Shown here one piece after another: positions 1-12,500 of a stretch of 64,000 bases of DNA. Position 1 is the first letter of the stretch; every line of letters starts with the position of its first letter. This DNA comes from Branchiostoma belcheri. Taxonomy: Eukaryota; Chordata; Leptocardii; Amphioxiformes; Branchiostomatidae. The position numbers were made by a program, and so were the translations under genes. The notes below the pieces were generated by a model. The model saw only the letters and a program-made list of their open reading frames with translations. It was not told the origin of the DNA and searched no databases. The DNA lies in assembly GCF_001625305.1 (NCBI RefSeq), contig NW_017802791.1:5516-69515 (forward strand), given 5' to 3'.

Positions 1-147
1 CCGGACGAATCAGAGGTAAGAAAGCCTTGGTGACCCGCACGGTACCGAAGGTGTTCACTTCCATCACACGTCGGTAGATGGCGAGGCTGACCCACTCGAT
101 CTCACCCGGCTGCAAGACTCCAGCATTGTTCACCAGTGCGAATAGAC
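1..147 (-). CDS. SDR gene exon 3 (NNAG motif), runs off window
   Basis: The acceptor CCAACAG precedes GTCTATTCGC. The translation contains [31 protein letters not shown] and [10 protein letters not shown], typical of the middle of an SDR9C protein. The exon is open to the window edge. Confidence 0.85.
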
Positions 148-994
148 CTGTTGGAACATGTTGGAACTAAGCCCATTCCACTTCTTTACGAACAAGTTAT
201 AATATGATAGATGTGCTCTGTCATTGGGTTGTTTCCTCTTCTGATCAAACAATCATAGCTGTTAGAAATTGATGTCAGTAAATACAGTGGCCAAAGGGCG
301 AAAATGTAAGTCAGATAAGATTAAACGTTATGGAATAAGATAGATGTATATTATATATTCGCTATGAAATTTACCTGTCATGTTTACTGTATACGTACCC
401 TCACGATAATTTATGAAAGGCACTCACCCTTTGACCCTGTCGGCAGTCGATCTTTGACCTGTTGTACAGCGGCCTTCACCTGTCCATCATCAGTCACGTC
501 TATCTGAACAGTACTCAGCCTGCTCGAGCACTCCGCACGGAGTTTCTTCGACCCCTCCCCACCACTGTCTGCCAGCAGACAGCCGGCAAACACCGTGAAC
601 CCAAGCGAGTCCAGGCGTTTGGCAAGCCCAAATCCGAAACCACTGTCACAGCCTGTTGTTAGAAAGTCATGCATTCAAGCAGGTCAAGCATCTGTGTACA
701 CGATACACTTTTAAAGAGTTTTGGTAGAATACTAAGACTAAAAGTGAACATGCTCATGACTGCAGGTGTTTGAATAAAAGTCCTACCTGTAATGAAGACA
801 GCTTTGCCGTCCCCACTCACTTTGTTCTTCGGCGCCAAGTACAGAAGCAGACAGTATCCCACTGAACCCAGCAGTATCCCCGTACACAGGTAGTACAGGA
901 CAGGTACACAGTGGTACAACAGGAACAGCAGGCCTGAAATGGCGGATAAACCAACCAGACTTGCACAGTAGAACAACTGTAGTGGACTCAACAT
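1..994 (-). CDS. BDH1/HSD-like short-chain dehydrogenase, 5' part of gene
   Basis: This is a classical short-chain dehydrogenase/reductase of the SDR9C type (beta-hydroxybutyrate dehydrogenase BDH1, 11/17-beta-HSD and retinol dehydrogenase group), which oxidises or reduces hydroxyl/keto substrates with NAD(P). Three coding exons are visible (994-787, 652-428, 147-1) and give 193 residues. Two hydrophobic stretches at about residues 5-28 and 33-52 suggest membrane anchoring. The cofactor motif TGCDSGFG lies at residues 69-76, followed by [17 protein letters not shown], a BDH1-like phrase. NNAG lies at residues 151-154. The catalytic Ser and YxxxK would be off the left edge. Both introns are GT-AG and phase 1. 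I chose ATG 994 because the open frame upstream begins only at a GTG and the hydrophobic anchor starts just after this ATG. It is divergent from the BOD1L1 gene. The family is confident; the exact member is not. Confidence 0.85.
428..652 (-). CDS. SDR gene exon 2 (cofactor-binding motif)
   Basis: The acceptor AACAACAG precedes GCTGTGAC, restoring TGCDSGFG across the junction. The donor GTGAGTG follows AAAGG. The exon encodes beta-alpha-beta elements including VFAGCL and [10 protein letters not shown]. Phase 1 at both ends. Confidence 0.85.
787..994 (-). CDS. SDR gene exon 1 (anchor and start of Rossmann fold)
   Basis: Encodes residues 1-69 plus one base. It holds the two hydrophobic segments and ends in VFIT, with the donor GTAGGA directly after ACAG. 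Phase 1. Confidence 0.8.
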
Positions 995-1048
995 TTTTAG
1001 TGATCTTAAACCCGTGCTTTCGCCAGACCTATTAACATCAAGAATCAC

Positions 1049-1783
1049 CCTGTAACAGTATTATCTCAGGACCTGGATGCCCCGGATGTTGACCCAGTAA
1101 ACTCTTGACTTGAGGTACTCCCGATGGATCTTCTGACCACTTTCGCAAGGACTGACGGCCGGTTAGAACCGGTTTGTCTCATTGGAATACACTTCTAACC
1201 AGTCAGGGAGAAGTCCTGAGTCTGGTCACCTCCTGCCAATCATGTAAACATCTTGGATGTACGGATGACACGTTGGACTTGAGTTAACTACTAGTATATA
1301 AATAAATCCTCCTAGACCGACGTTAACATCTGAAACACCCTAAAACAACTGTTACAACCCGATCACAGATGACAGTCTTGTGAGGACCGTGAGGCCAAAG
1401 TTCAAAAGTCACACGAAGCGCAAGATTTCGAACTTAAAAATTGTAGTAAATGAAATTACCGGACACGACGTTTATATAGTGTCATTGTTAAATCCTGTAC
1501 TGTTGACCCATACATTGTCCGACTTAACTGGCACTGGCTACCAATGGTAAATCTAACTTTTTCTGTAGTGATACCACTTGAAAAACATCGATACCTGATA
1601 GACAGGTCTAGTTACCTGAGGATGTTTTACTGTGGATAAACAAATAAAAATGCCGTATTGACTGAATTGTACATTGGTAGTTTCCACAGCTGTACATGTC
1701 ATCGCCAGTATTTGACCGCAGCTTCCAGGCATGGCAGGATGTGTTACAGTTGACAATGTAACACATCCTGAAAGATTTATTAT
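1049..1783. other. Divergent intergenic region, left part
   Basis: Sequence between the two divergent genes that should include the dehydrogenase promoter and 5' UTR. No clear TATA box could be assigned. The only structure I can point to is the 13-bp-stem hairpin at 1736-1769. Confidence 0.4.
1736..1769. repeat. Perfect 13-bp stem hairpin
   Basis: AGGATGTGTTACA at 1736-1748 is exactly the reverse complement of TGTAACACATCCT at 1757-1769, with an 8-base loop. It sits about 14 bases outside the left end of the Helentron-like element. It could be part of an older insertion. Confidence 0.7.
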
Positions 1784-2580
1784 ATTTCAGTCCATACCAT
1801 GGTATGGATGAAATATATTGTGTTCTCTGATGTTTCTTCTCCTCCTCCTTCTTCTCCTCCTGCCAAACAGTCGAAGGGATTCAACTCCACTATCATTCAG
1901 CCAAATGACTTGAAATTTGGCATGAAGGTTTTTTGGGCCACTACCCCCAGGCGTTTTTTTTTCATTTTTTTGATACATGCCTTTGAAAAAATTTTATGAA
2001 GGTTTTTTGGGGCATTTTTTGCCAAAAAATGGATTTTTGGATCCTGAGCACTGGTTTTACAACCAAATGATATGACATTCGGTATAAGGGTACCTTGAAC
2101 ATGTGTCTACAGAATAGCAGTCATGTATTTGGCATACAACACTTCCAAATGACTCATTTGGGGGACTTTAATGGCTATTTTCAGCGAAAAAAGGGCCAAA
2201 AGTGCTGTACCCGTTCCATGTTCTATCTAAAGAATGGCCGGTTCCATCCATGGAACATTTTTGCGGGTTACCTGAGGTCACATTGCACCTAAGTGGTGCG
2301 TAATGACCCACACATTCAATTTTATGTGCCTAAGACCTTCAAAATGTATCAAATCTCATTGTTAGTTTTTGCATACCTGTAATAAGATTAGTAAAGCTTT
2401 CGAAATTCAAAGTACTTGTTGTTGCATCTTTGTTCTCATATAGCTACTATTTAAATCATTTATTTGAGAACCTTTGCCAGTTTTACACTGGGGTAAGTTT
2501 GGAATAGTCCACTTTTGCGTGGGAGGGAGATGGACTGAAATATGCTGTATTTGCTCCCAAGCAAATGTCGGCCTCTCTAG
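1783..2580 (+). mobile_element. Helitron/Helentron-like non-autonomous element, copy 1
   Basis: The 5' end carries TTTCAGTCCAT followed by a palindrome (CCATACCATGGTATGG). Near the 3' end is ATGGACTGAAA, the exact reverse complement of the 5' sequence, followed by the hairpin ATTTGCTCCCAAGCAAAT and a terminal CTCTCTAG. Asymmetric terminal inverted repeats plus a 3' hairpin close to a CTAG end are typical of Helentron/HINE or Helitron derivatives. The core has a pyrimidine-rich TTCTCCTCC tract shared with the copies at 21502-23657, 27505-28225 and 62097-62400. It encodes no protein. The class assignment is inferred. Confidence 0.6.
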
Positions 2581-3397
2581 TTCTTGATTGAGTTAATGCT
2601 TTACGAATTTCAAAGTTATCTATATCGTAAAGGTATGTTTGACGCAGGATCAGGGTGTGTATATAATTATTATGGCCTAGTGTGGAATCCATAAGTTGAG
2701 ATCCGACAATGTGAGTCAAGATCAATCACAACGTTGCTTTCTTCCAAGAAGAGCTAACATTACGTTAGATATAGGATGTTATGAATTGAATCCACTCATG
2801 ATCTTTCTTGACACACCTCGACTGTACTGCTTTTGCCAGTATTTTCCTTTGCAGGTGCAATGGTGTTGTGGAAACCAATATCGCTAGATGTCCCCACAGT
2901 TAAGGGCAAGGAGGGCCGTGTCCTTCACAAGTAGGCTATCATTTAAGGCATGCCATTTTATCATGGATGCACTTGCACGTTAATTGAGGTCAACGTTTTT
3001 CCTGATTTCCTATCAAACTCGATTTCCTATGTATTTTTGGCAGTCTGCACTTGAGTCCTGAATTTGCATTTCCCGCCAAAATGGGGTCAACCAGGTCAAA
3101 AGCCAGAGGTCATTCAAAATGGCGCGTGCTGACAGAAAATGAGCAAATCTCACCAGTTTCTGGTGCCTTTTTGGCCAGATATTTCTCGCCAATCGCCACT
3201 CAAAGTATTCAAAACATTCTAGACTTTTGATTCTATATTTCCTGGGGGAATTTGAAGACCGTTAGAAGGCTTGTGGGTTGGATAGGTGGAAGAATTTTGA
3301 CGGTTTTCTGTCCAGATCCAGACGAAGACATCAAAACCCATTGGGCTCATGATCAGCAGTATACAAGAAGAAGAAGAAGAAGAAGAAACCCAGCAAC
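2581..3397. other. Upstream region of the BOD1L1 gene
   Basis: Should contain the BOD1L1 promoter and 5' UTR. A purine-rich AAG tract (3367-3386) lies just before the start codon. I see no convincing TATA box. Confidence 0.4.
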
Positions 3398-3529
3398 ATG
3401 GCGTCTTCTTCGTCTGGATCTTGTAATCCGGGAGATCCCGCCTTGATCAACAGTATCGTGGATCACCTGAAGTCGCAGGGACTGTTCGACCAGTTCAGAA
3501 GGGATTGCCTGGGTGACGTGGATACAAAG
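3398..3529 (+). CDS. BOD1L1: BOD1L1 exon 1 (start, Shg1 domain)
   Basis: Begins CAACATGG, a good animal start context. The 44 residues MASSSSGSCNPGDPALINSI onward include LKSQGLFDQFRRDCLGDVDT. Donor GTTTGC follows AAAG. Phase 0. Confidence 0.9.
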
Positions 3530-6500
3530 GTTTGCGCAGTTCGTCTTACAATTTACATACCGCCTTGAGAATACCTTGAGAAACCCTCAGTGTAGAAGGC
3601 TATCAGCCTGTAGTCACACTCTCCTCACTCTAGGTATTTTCCCTTGCTCCAACAGTCATCCAGTCTCGCCTTAAAACTGTTAACGCTTTCAGCCTTCACA
3701 ACTGTACTAGGTAAGGAGTTCCAAGGTTGTACAGTTCTTACTGCAAAGGACTGGTGTCTCAGTGTTGTTTTGGCAATCAGCACCTTTAGCTTCAAACTAT
3801 GCCCTCTGGTTTTCTCGCACTGCCTGGTTTGAAAGAAATTTTCAGGGTTGATCCGCTCGTGTGCCATCATAATTTTGTATACTTGGATCATATCCCCTCT
3901 TTCCCTTCTGTACTTTAGCGATGGCAGCTTCAACTCTTCCAGCCTAGAGCAATACGGAAGCTCCTGTAGCTTAGGTACCATTCTCGTTGCCCTGTGTTAC
4001 ATAGAGTCAACATATAAATTTTACGTAAATCGCACAACAAAAGAAGGTGGATACAACTTATAAGTGTCATTTGGACGATTTCATCAGTTAGATGTGAAGC
4101 TTTCCCCGCTCTTTCAAAAGTACATTTAGCTTTTCTACATCTATAGTATCTATAGTATACTGGTCAAGACCCTCATGGGGCATCACGTCCAGGTGTTTTG
4201 TATAAAATGAATGAAAGACCTTTATTGTACGCTTGTGCTCTAACGAGCTAAGTACAGGTCATGGGTAAACAGGGAAAAGAAAACAGTAATGACACTTATA
4301 CATACTATATAAACTAATGTGTTCTACTATTTACAGGTTCAGCTTCTTCTTGCTTCTTGACGCAGTTAAAGATGTACGAACATATTGAGCTAATGATACA
4401 TGGTGTGTCAAGTTTCATGAGGAATTCGAATTTTTCTATTCTATCTAAATGTCTAAAGCTTGGGAACTTATCTATTACATAAGTATAGAGGGAATCCCTC
4501 TCATTTCTATATAATGTGCAGTCAACTACAAAATGGCATTCATCTTCAATATAATCTAGATTACAAAATTGGCAGATTGTATACGACTAATGCGAGGGCT
4601 CAAGTCAAAATACTTTTTAATTCAATACCTGCATGTACCAGACAAAATTTTTACTTGCACCCAAAATTTTTACTTGCACCACTCAGACTTTGTGAAGTAT
4701 AGATACATGTAATACTAAAACTATTGCCATTACTAGTACATACATGTATTTCTTTTATACTTACCGGTATACATTAATGGTTACTAGGTAACAGTCAATC
4801 CAGCAAACATGCATTGTATTTGTACTACCGGTACTGTGTATATACGTGTAAACCAACTTACATGAACAGTTGCAAGTTAGGTGCAGCTGCAGGTATCTGT
4901 ATTTGTATCTGTATAGCCGGTATAACCGCCTTTCGGCGTAACACACCAGCTTCGCAGGCACGCGGCGCGGCGGCAGCTGGCTACATTGTATATTACACCG
5001 ATCACCTTGTTACACCTAACCCTTGAACTTCTAGCTCTAGACATTGTTTAAAGCTATCTATTGACAATGCCCCTACTGTACTTGGTGACACTGAGTTCCA
5101 CTCTGCGATAGTTCTAGGAAAGAATGAATTCTTGAACACCTCAATCCTTGGTTGATATTGATAACTCTGGTACTTGAAGGCATGGCTATTTCTTGTTCTC
5201 CTCTAGATCTGGGCTGGTATTACTAGTAGGTACTTAGTAGTTGGGACATCCACCAGTTTATTAGTCAATTGTACATCATGCATAGTCTGGACATCTTTCT
5301 TCTGTCTTCCAGTGAGGCCCAATGTAGGTTTCTTTTCATTTCTGTGACACTCGCACCTCTTTCATAGTTGTTCATACAGAATCTTGCAGCTTGATTCTGT
5401 ACCCTTTCCAATTTGTCTTTGTCTTTCTTTGTATATGGATACCATACTGTCGCGGTATGATGGTATGATGCATATATAACCGCATTGTAGTATTTTAATC
5501 TTTAGGTAAATACTGAGATCATCTTCTTACAAGTCTCAATGTTTTCACCTTTCTGATCCAGCCCGCGTACCAGAACCTGCGCTCTCGTGTGGAAACTTAC
5601 GTGTCCAACTTCCTGGGGAACCAGAAATGGGAGCCGAGTCTGAACAAGAACCAACTGAGAAACAACCTACGGCAGCAGATCAACCAGTTAGTATGGATTT
5701 ATTGTTTCACAGCATGGGTTAGGCCTAGAAAAAAAATATTGTGTTTCCTGTTTCCTGACCGACCCTAGAATATGAAAAAAAAACCTGCAGACTCAAGCCT
5801 TTTTTTTTGGGTGGACCCCTGCAAGGGACATAAATTTTTGGAGCTGATTGACCTTAAGTTTTCTAGCTCCATGATCTGACACCTGAGTGATAAAATGTTG
5901 AATGTACCATCAGTTTTCCAACATTAACATGGAAAATTTACTAGTAAGTGTTTTCATAAAAGGTTTACTTTGTTACACTGTATTGTATAACTATAAATTG
6001 CACCCCTTTTATGTAACATTAGATAAAGATATTACTGAAGTAAAAAAAAAATTAAATAATCCCTACCTACCCACAAATACCTGCACAGTCCCAATTTCAC
6101 CTGCACTAACCTGCATATACCCAGTACATGGACCAGTGCAGGTAAGGTGCAGGTAGACATCAGAAATACCTGCACAGCTCCAATTTCACCTGCACTAACC
6201 TGCATATACCCAGTACATGGCCCAGTGCAGGTTAGGTGCAGGTAGACATCAGAAATACCTGCACAGCTCCAATTGTACCTGCACTAACCTGCATATACCC
6301 AGTACATGAACCAGTGCAGGTAAGGTGCAGGTAGACAATAGAAATACCTGTACATTTCCAATTTTACCTGCACTAACCTGCATATATCCAGTACATGGAC
6401 CAGTGCAGGTTAGGTGTAGGTAGACATCAGAAATACCTGCACAGCTCCAATTTTACCTGCACAAGCCTGCATATACCCAGTACATGAACCAGTGCAGGTT

Positions 6501-9500
6501 AGGTGCAGGTAGACAATAGAAATACCTGTACATTTCCAATTTTACCTGCACTAACCTGCATATATCCAGTACATGGACCAGTGCAGGTTAGGTGTAGGTA
6601 GACATCAGAAATACCTGCACAGCTCCAATTTTACCTGCACTAACCATAAGCAGGTGGTTTTTCCTGCCCTGCTTACTGTATATTAATGATTGTTCCCTGT
6701 CCAGGTCTGGTATCCTATCCTCGGGAATAGACCGTGTTATACACCAGGTGGTTGAGCCCAAGATACAGCATGTGTTCAGACCACAGATAGAGAAGGTCAG
6801 TGCTCAGAAGGACATTCCACGTAAAAAAATAGTTTTATGCACAGTACAGATCTTGAATAACTAATCAACATGTGTAAGTTACAAATCCTGTTCATTTCTT
6901 TTGTAGATGTTTGTGTAACTGTAATTGGTTCTGCATTATAGAATGAATGAATGAATGAACTTTATTGCTCAACAATCGTACATGGTACAATGTGTGGCAG
7001 TAATACAACAATACTACAAAACTTAACTATTATATTTCTTACTACAAACTACTATCTATACAGTATATGAGTTACAATATGTTCATGTATTGATAATATG
7101 GTCTCGCTTATGAAATAAAGTGTACAGAAATTGGCCTACGTAAGCAGATATGGTAGTTGGACATGACAATACTTCATGGATTGTATCGTACAATTACACA
7201 CAGCTAATTTGTAAACAGCACTGCATGTTGTTTTCGTGGCTTTTACACAATTAACTCAGTTTTAACCGTGTGGTACATGGCTTTTGCATGGCTTTCAATC
7301 GCAATTAACCTTTTGCATAAAAATTTTACACGAGTTAAAACCACATGTAAAATGTACTGTACATTTTGTTATTATCAACAATTTAGCTACTAGCAAATCT
7401 GCATATTAGTATATACTATATAGAATCTACATGTAGTAACACTAACAGTACAAGACTTAGTGATACGACAAAGATAAGCCATAGCTATAGGCCATGTTGA
7501 TTTGATTATATGGATGACATCCTCTGGGAACGCCAAAACTGATGCGAGCGTACATTATTAGGAAAAGGAAAAGTTTGGCCCAAAACAGTTGCCTTTACTC
7601 TGAAGTCTATGCGGTAATAAAGGTTAAAGAAATGACTCATAAACACACAGAATATGGTATGGTGAATGATAGACAGATTTACTTACATTTCTTCACATTT
7701 CCTTCTTTTCCTAAAATGGAATTGTATTATGTAAATATGATTGTATCGTATTGATATCGTAGAATTTTGGCATTCTACGATATTTGTAAGGTTTTTGTAG
7801 CTGTCTTTAATAGTTTGTACAATTTACAGAGTTGCCAACTTTTGTGTGCACAGATGTCATTCATTATTGTAGTCATGTACATGGCCTTAGATGTCAAGAA
7901 TACTAGTATTCTGTGCTCTAGTGTACATTAATATCTTTACACACATAAACCTACAAAATATTTGGGTGCACCCACAGAAAAAAAAATTTGGGTGTGCAGC
8001 TCCAATTTTTAATGTGCACCAAGGAGCACAATGCACCCGGTATTTTGAGCACTGAGTATTAGATACATGTACATGTAACAGACTTGTATCACTGTTATTG
8101 TACATAGAACTTTAACACCAGTCACCTACAATGTATACTTAAATGTACTGGTAGCTTGTAATGGCATTAATAATGGTCTTTCATAATGTTCTTTCATTGA
8201 AACCCTTCTGTCCTGATTCCTCCCCAGGTTGTCCATGATCATGTGGCTCGAGAGGAGGAGAAGAAAAAGTGGGAGGAGGAGAGACGGAGGGCAGAAGAGC
8301 TCATCAAGACACGCCCCGAACCTCCACCAATCAAGACAGAGCCACCCGGCCGTTCCACCAAACAGGACTCCCCCCACGCTAAACCCTTCGGGAGTTTACC
8401 CATAGACTTGCCCATTCCCATATCTTCTCCAAAGACCGAGTTTCCCTCCTCCGTGAAAACAAGAGAGTCGGGAAGCGGCGAAAAATCCGGGAAACGACCT
8501 TCGGATTCTTCACGCCAAGGGAAAGCCGAACTTTCTAAGAAGAGATCCTCAAATGAAACAAGCAGCCAGGGAGATACCAAAAGTAGAGAGGGGAGGGGTG
8601 TACCGGAGGGGAAAATACACAGTCCAGAAAGAAAGAAAGTCGGCTTAGACCAAAAGGGTTCCTTTGTCAGCGAAAACAAGAAAAGTGATCCAAGACTGGA
8701 GTCCACCAGGGTTGGTCAAGAATCCAAGTCTCCTGTGAGTGCAGGTCAGAAGATAGAAACAGAGTCAAAGGATCCTAAAATCTCAGCACCAAGCCAAGTG
8801 ATTCTGGGACAAGCAGGGGAAATAAAGAAGTCCTCGTCCGATAACAAATCGAGCGAAAAAGCAGCGAAGATTAAACAGGAACCTTCCAGAGTTGGAGAGA
8901 GCGGGGAGAGGTTGCAGACCAAAGAAAAATCAGAATCATCATCGAAACCAGAGAAACACAACAAGCCAACAAAGCCTCCCAAGCCCTCCAGATCTGACGA
9001 CTTGGCTAAACCAGCCAAGGTTCCAAGAAAAGACGAGTCCCCGAAGCCAGAAAAGAAGAAAGAGGACTCCCAAAGGCCCCCAAAGACCTCAAAGTCGGAA
9101 GATTCGATGAAACCGTACAAGATACCCAAAAAGGACGACACTTCTAAATCCTACAAGATCCCCAAGACTGAAGACTTGTCCAAGATGCACAGACGGGAAG
9201 ACTCCCCTAAACATTCCAAGGTGGCCAAATCTGATGACCCTTCTAAAGTATCTAAGATGAGCAAGACTGAAGACTCTAGCAGGTCTCCTAAAGTGTCCAA
9301 GAGTGAGGACCCAACCCGATCCGGTAAGTTGCCAAGAAAAGAAGACGCTTCAAAAACTTCCAAAATCACCAAAACTGACCCCACAAAATCATCAAAGGTC
9401 TCCAGGTCAGAGATGTCTAAATCTGTGGATTATAAAGGAAAATCTGCCAAAGTTGGGGATTCAAAGGTTCAGGGAGATGTAAGGTATAAGTCATCATCAA

Positions 9501-12500
9501 AGTCTGCTTCAACAGAGGAAAGTAAAACCAAGAAAGAGACGGCATCGGCGACAAGTAAGAGTTTAGAAGAAAAGAAGCACAGAGAGAAAGAAAAAGAAGA
9601 CACATCAAAAGTGAGGGATGACAGAAGAAGTAAAGAAAGGGAGGAATCGGACAAAAGGAGGGAAGAGAAGAAGCTGAAAGAGAAGGATGTAACACCGAAA
9701 ATTGCAGAAGAAAAGAAAGGAGATGACAAGGAAGCTCCATCAAAGATGATCTCTGAGAAAGTGATGAAAGATGGTGAAGCAGAGCCCTCTAGCAGCAAGA
9801 GCAAGAAGTACAGCATTCAGGAGAAGGTAAAACATACATTATGTACAGTACTGTACAGTAGTACATGAACTAAATAGTATTTTAGCAGAAAACATCTACT
9901 AAGTAGCCTGAGTACCATCTGAATTCTTTCACCACAGCGCTTGAAAAAATCACTTGCGGAGCGAAAATCCTGTTGGTACCTAGGCTAGAAAACATCCACT
10001 AATTTCATTAGTACAATTATAATTACTAGCAAAGAGAGTTTCCAATCATGCAAGATTGCCAAGCTCTTACATGTAAGCTGTATATCTTTTTGCTCTACAT
10101 GTACATGTACTTGAGTTAATTTCTCCCTTGTAAAAGGTACATGTATGTCAATCCTTCCACAAATGTGGTAAATCTTGATGAATAAATAAATGGATTATTA
10201 TCTGTTTAAAGAAAATCATTGTATGTGTGTTACAATGTCTCATATGTTATTTTAACAACAGAAAAGTGACCACAAGCCAGTGTCCAGCCGTCAGCCCGGG
10301 GATGAAGACCTGGACAACCTGTCGGTCAGCTCGGTCCACACCAGTGACCTGTCGTCCTTTGACGAGGAGATCAGCTCTGTTTCGTCCAGTGAGATTGAGG
10401 ATGAACTCTCGCAACAAGAGGTGAAACCTCATCTGTGTTTTAAGGCCCAGGAAAAAAATGCTGTGTTTCCTGTTTCCCGGCCGACCCTAGAAAAAACTGC
10501 TGACCCTAGCCTTTTTTTGTGGATCCCTGTAAGGCACAGTCATACATTGTTTGACCTCACCAACCTTTTCTAACTCCATGGTCTGACACCTACTGTAATT
10601 AATAAGTGATGACACATTGTGAAAGTAGTTTTTCAACATTGACATCAAAAATATAAGTGTCCTCATCAAAGTTTTACTTTGCTAATCTGTATATTTAATA
10701 AGTACAAGTTGGATCACTAGAGAATGCCAAAGTCTAAAAGCAAAAATTTGAAAAAGCTAATACCTACCTACCAACCCTATTTTTTAGGACTGAAACAGGA
10801 AACACAATTGTCACTCACTAGTTACATTTTTTCCTTAGCCCTTAGAAAAATCCATAGTTATAGAGTGCAAACTTTTTAATTTGTTCTAACACAAAAAGAA
10901 AGATTCACCTTGAATTCTCATATTCATAATGAAATTCATCAGCCTTCGTCAGATTATCACTTTCTGACCACATTACGATTTTTAAAGTCAATGGTTTTCC
11001 AAAATTTCGAGGCAGTCTCAAGTGCATAAGTAATTATTTTGGTTCTGTTGATCCTTTTTTTGTTCAGAACAAAATAAAAAAGTAATTGTATTGGCCACTT
11101 GACATTGTTATTGATTATTTTCTTGTTTGCTTTTTCATTTTACAGGGTAAGGACAGAAGTAAATCTGACCTGAATGACACAGAAGGGAGCTCCATGCAAA
11201 GTAAGTCTCACCTTAGAAATCTTAATATAAATAATAAAAAAAACAAAGTTAAACTACTCTGAGCACAGCATGGGTTTAGGAAAATACACTAACTTGAAGA
11301 CATATTGGACTTATCATAATCAAAAGGACTAGAATTCTGTTCCCATTTGAGACCTTCAATGCACAATGCAATCATTTATGGTGATTCAGCCATTCAAAAA
11401 ATCACACTCACAGACATTTCTTGCACTATAACACTGCCTGGCTGGATAGGAACTGCATGCCCTGAGAACAGCATGCTATCTGCATGGTGACCTAACCCCC
11501 AAACTTACACTAGCATGTTGGCAGAACGTACTGTGCCTGTGGGAAAACCTGTATTTTTCACTGTTTTCGTTGGATGTACATGTATGGTACGTCGCACTAG
11601 AATTTTGACCGTTGCAGAGGATATCTTTAACATTAAAAAAAACTACATTCTATAAATGGGATGTCATTTTTCAAATATGTGAACACAACCTAAGTGCTTA
11701 GGCCTTGGAAAAAATGTTGTGTCTATCAAGTTACCCAACTGACCCTGGCCCTTTTTTATTGGTCAGCTGCTGGTGAGAGACCTAAACTTTTCAAATTGAC
11801 ATCCTCAAATTAATCTTTCAATCTGATGAATCAGAACCAGACCTAACATTTCAGTTTAGTCCAAATACCAGTGTAGACAAATGTGTCATATTAATAATTG
11901 TTGCATTTGCTGAATCACTTTCGCTATTACTAATATGTAAGGAAAAAAAAAATCCCCATGTACCGACCCTAATTTTTTCATGATCGTAATAGAAAACACA
12001 ACTAATTTTCAAATGCTTTTGTACAGTAACTGATGGGTTTCAAGCAGGCACAGTACATTTTGCCAACATGCTATTGATGCCACTGCATGCAGAGGATAAG
12101 CATGCACACAGTGATGTTAAAGTGGTGTGTTGGTTGATTCCCCCCTCCCCCCTCTCTGCACAGTGGTGAGAGTTAGTGCTGGTGAGGTGCAGGTCCAGGT
12201 AAAGCATGGTGAGGCCGCGGACGTACAGGGTCCTCCTGTCCAGGCACGCGTTAACGTTGGTGAGCCCTGGGTCACCTCTTTCACCATCACACCCCCATGT
12301 CATCAGAGAATACTCCTGCCCCAAATAAGCCACTCACAGTTTCTATTCAGGCTAGGATTGGACAAGTCCCATTGCCCACTTGCCCTGAGGGCAAGTAAAA
12401 GTACTGTTCGGGCAAGTGAATATCCCCCTGTACTTGCCACATTGGGCAAATAACTTTTTTGGATTCAGTGTTTGGAGCAAAATTACTCATCATTTTCAAA

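Noticed and set aside
6078..6645. Regularly spaced repeat units that might suggest a CRISPR-like array
   Set aside because: The repeats are contiguous 89-bp units with no unique spacers, in an animal intron; it is a minisatellite.
8239..9816. Several long antisense frames opposite BOD1L1 exon 4
   Set aside because: They are shadows caused by the purine-rich coding bias of exon 4; sense frame has correct splice sites and homology.
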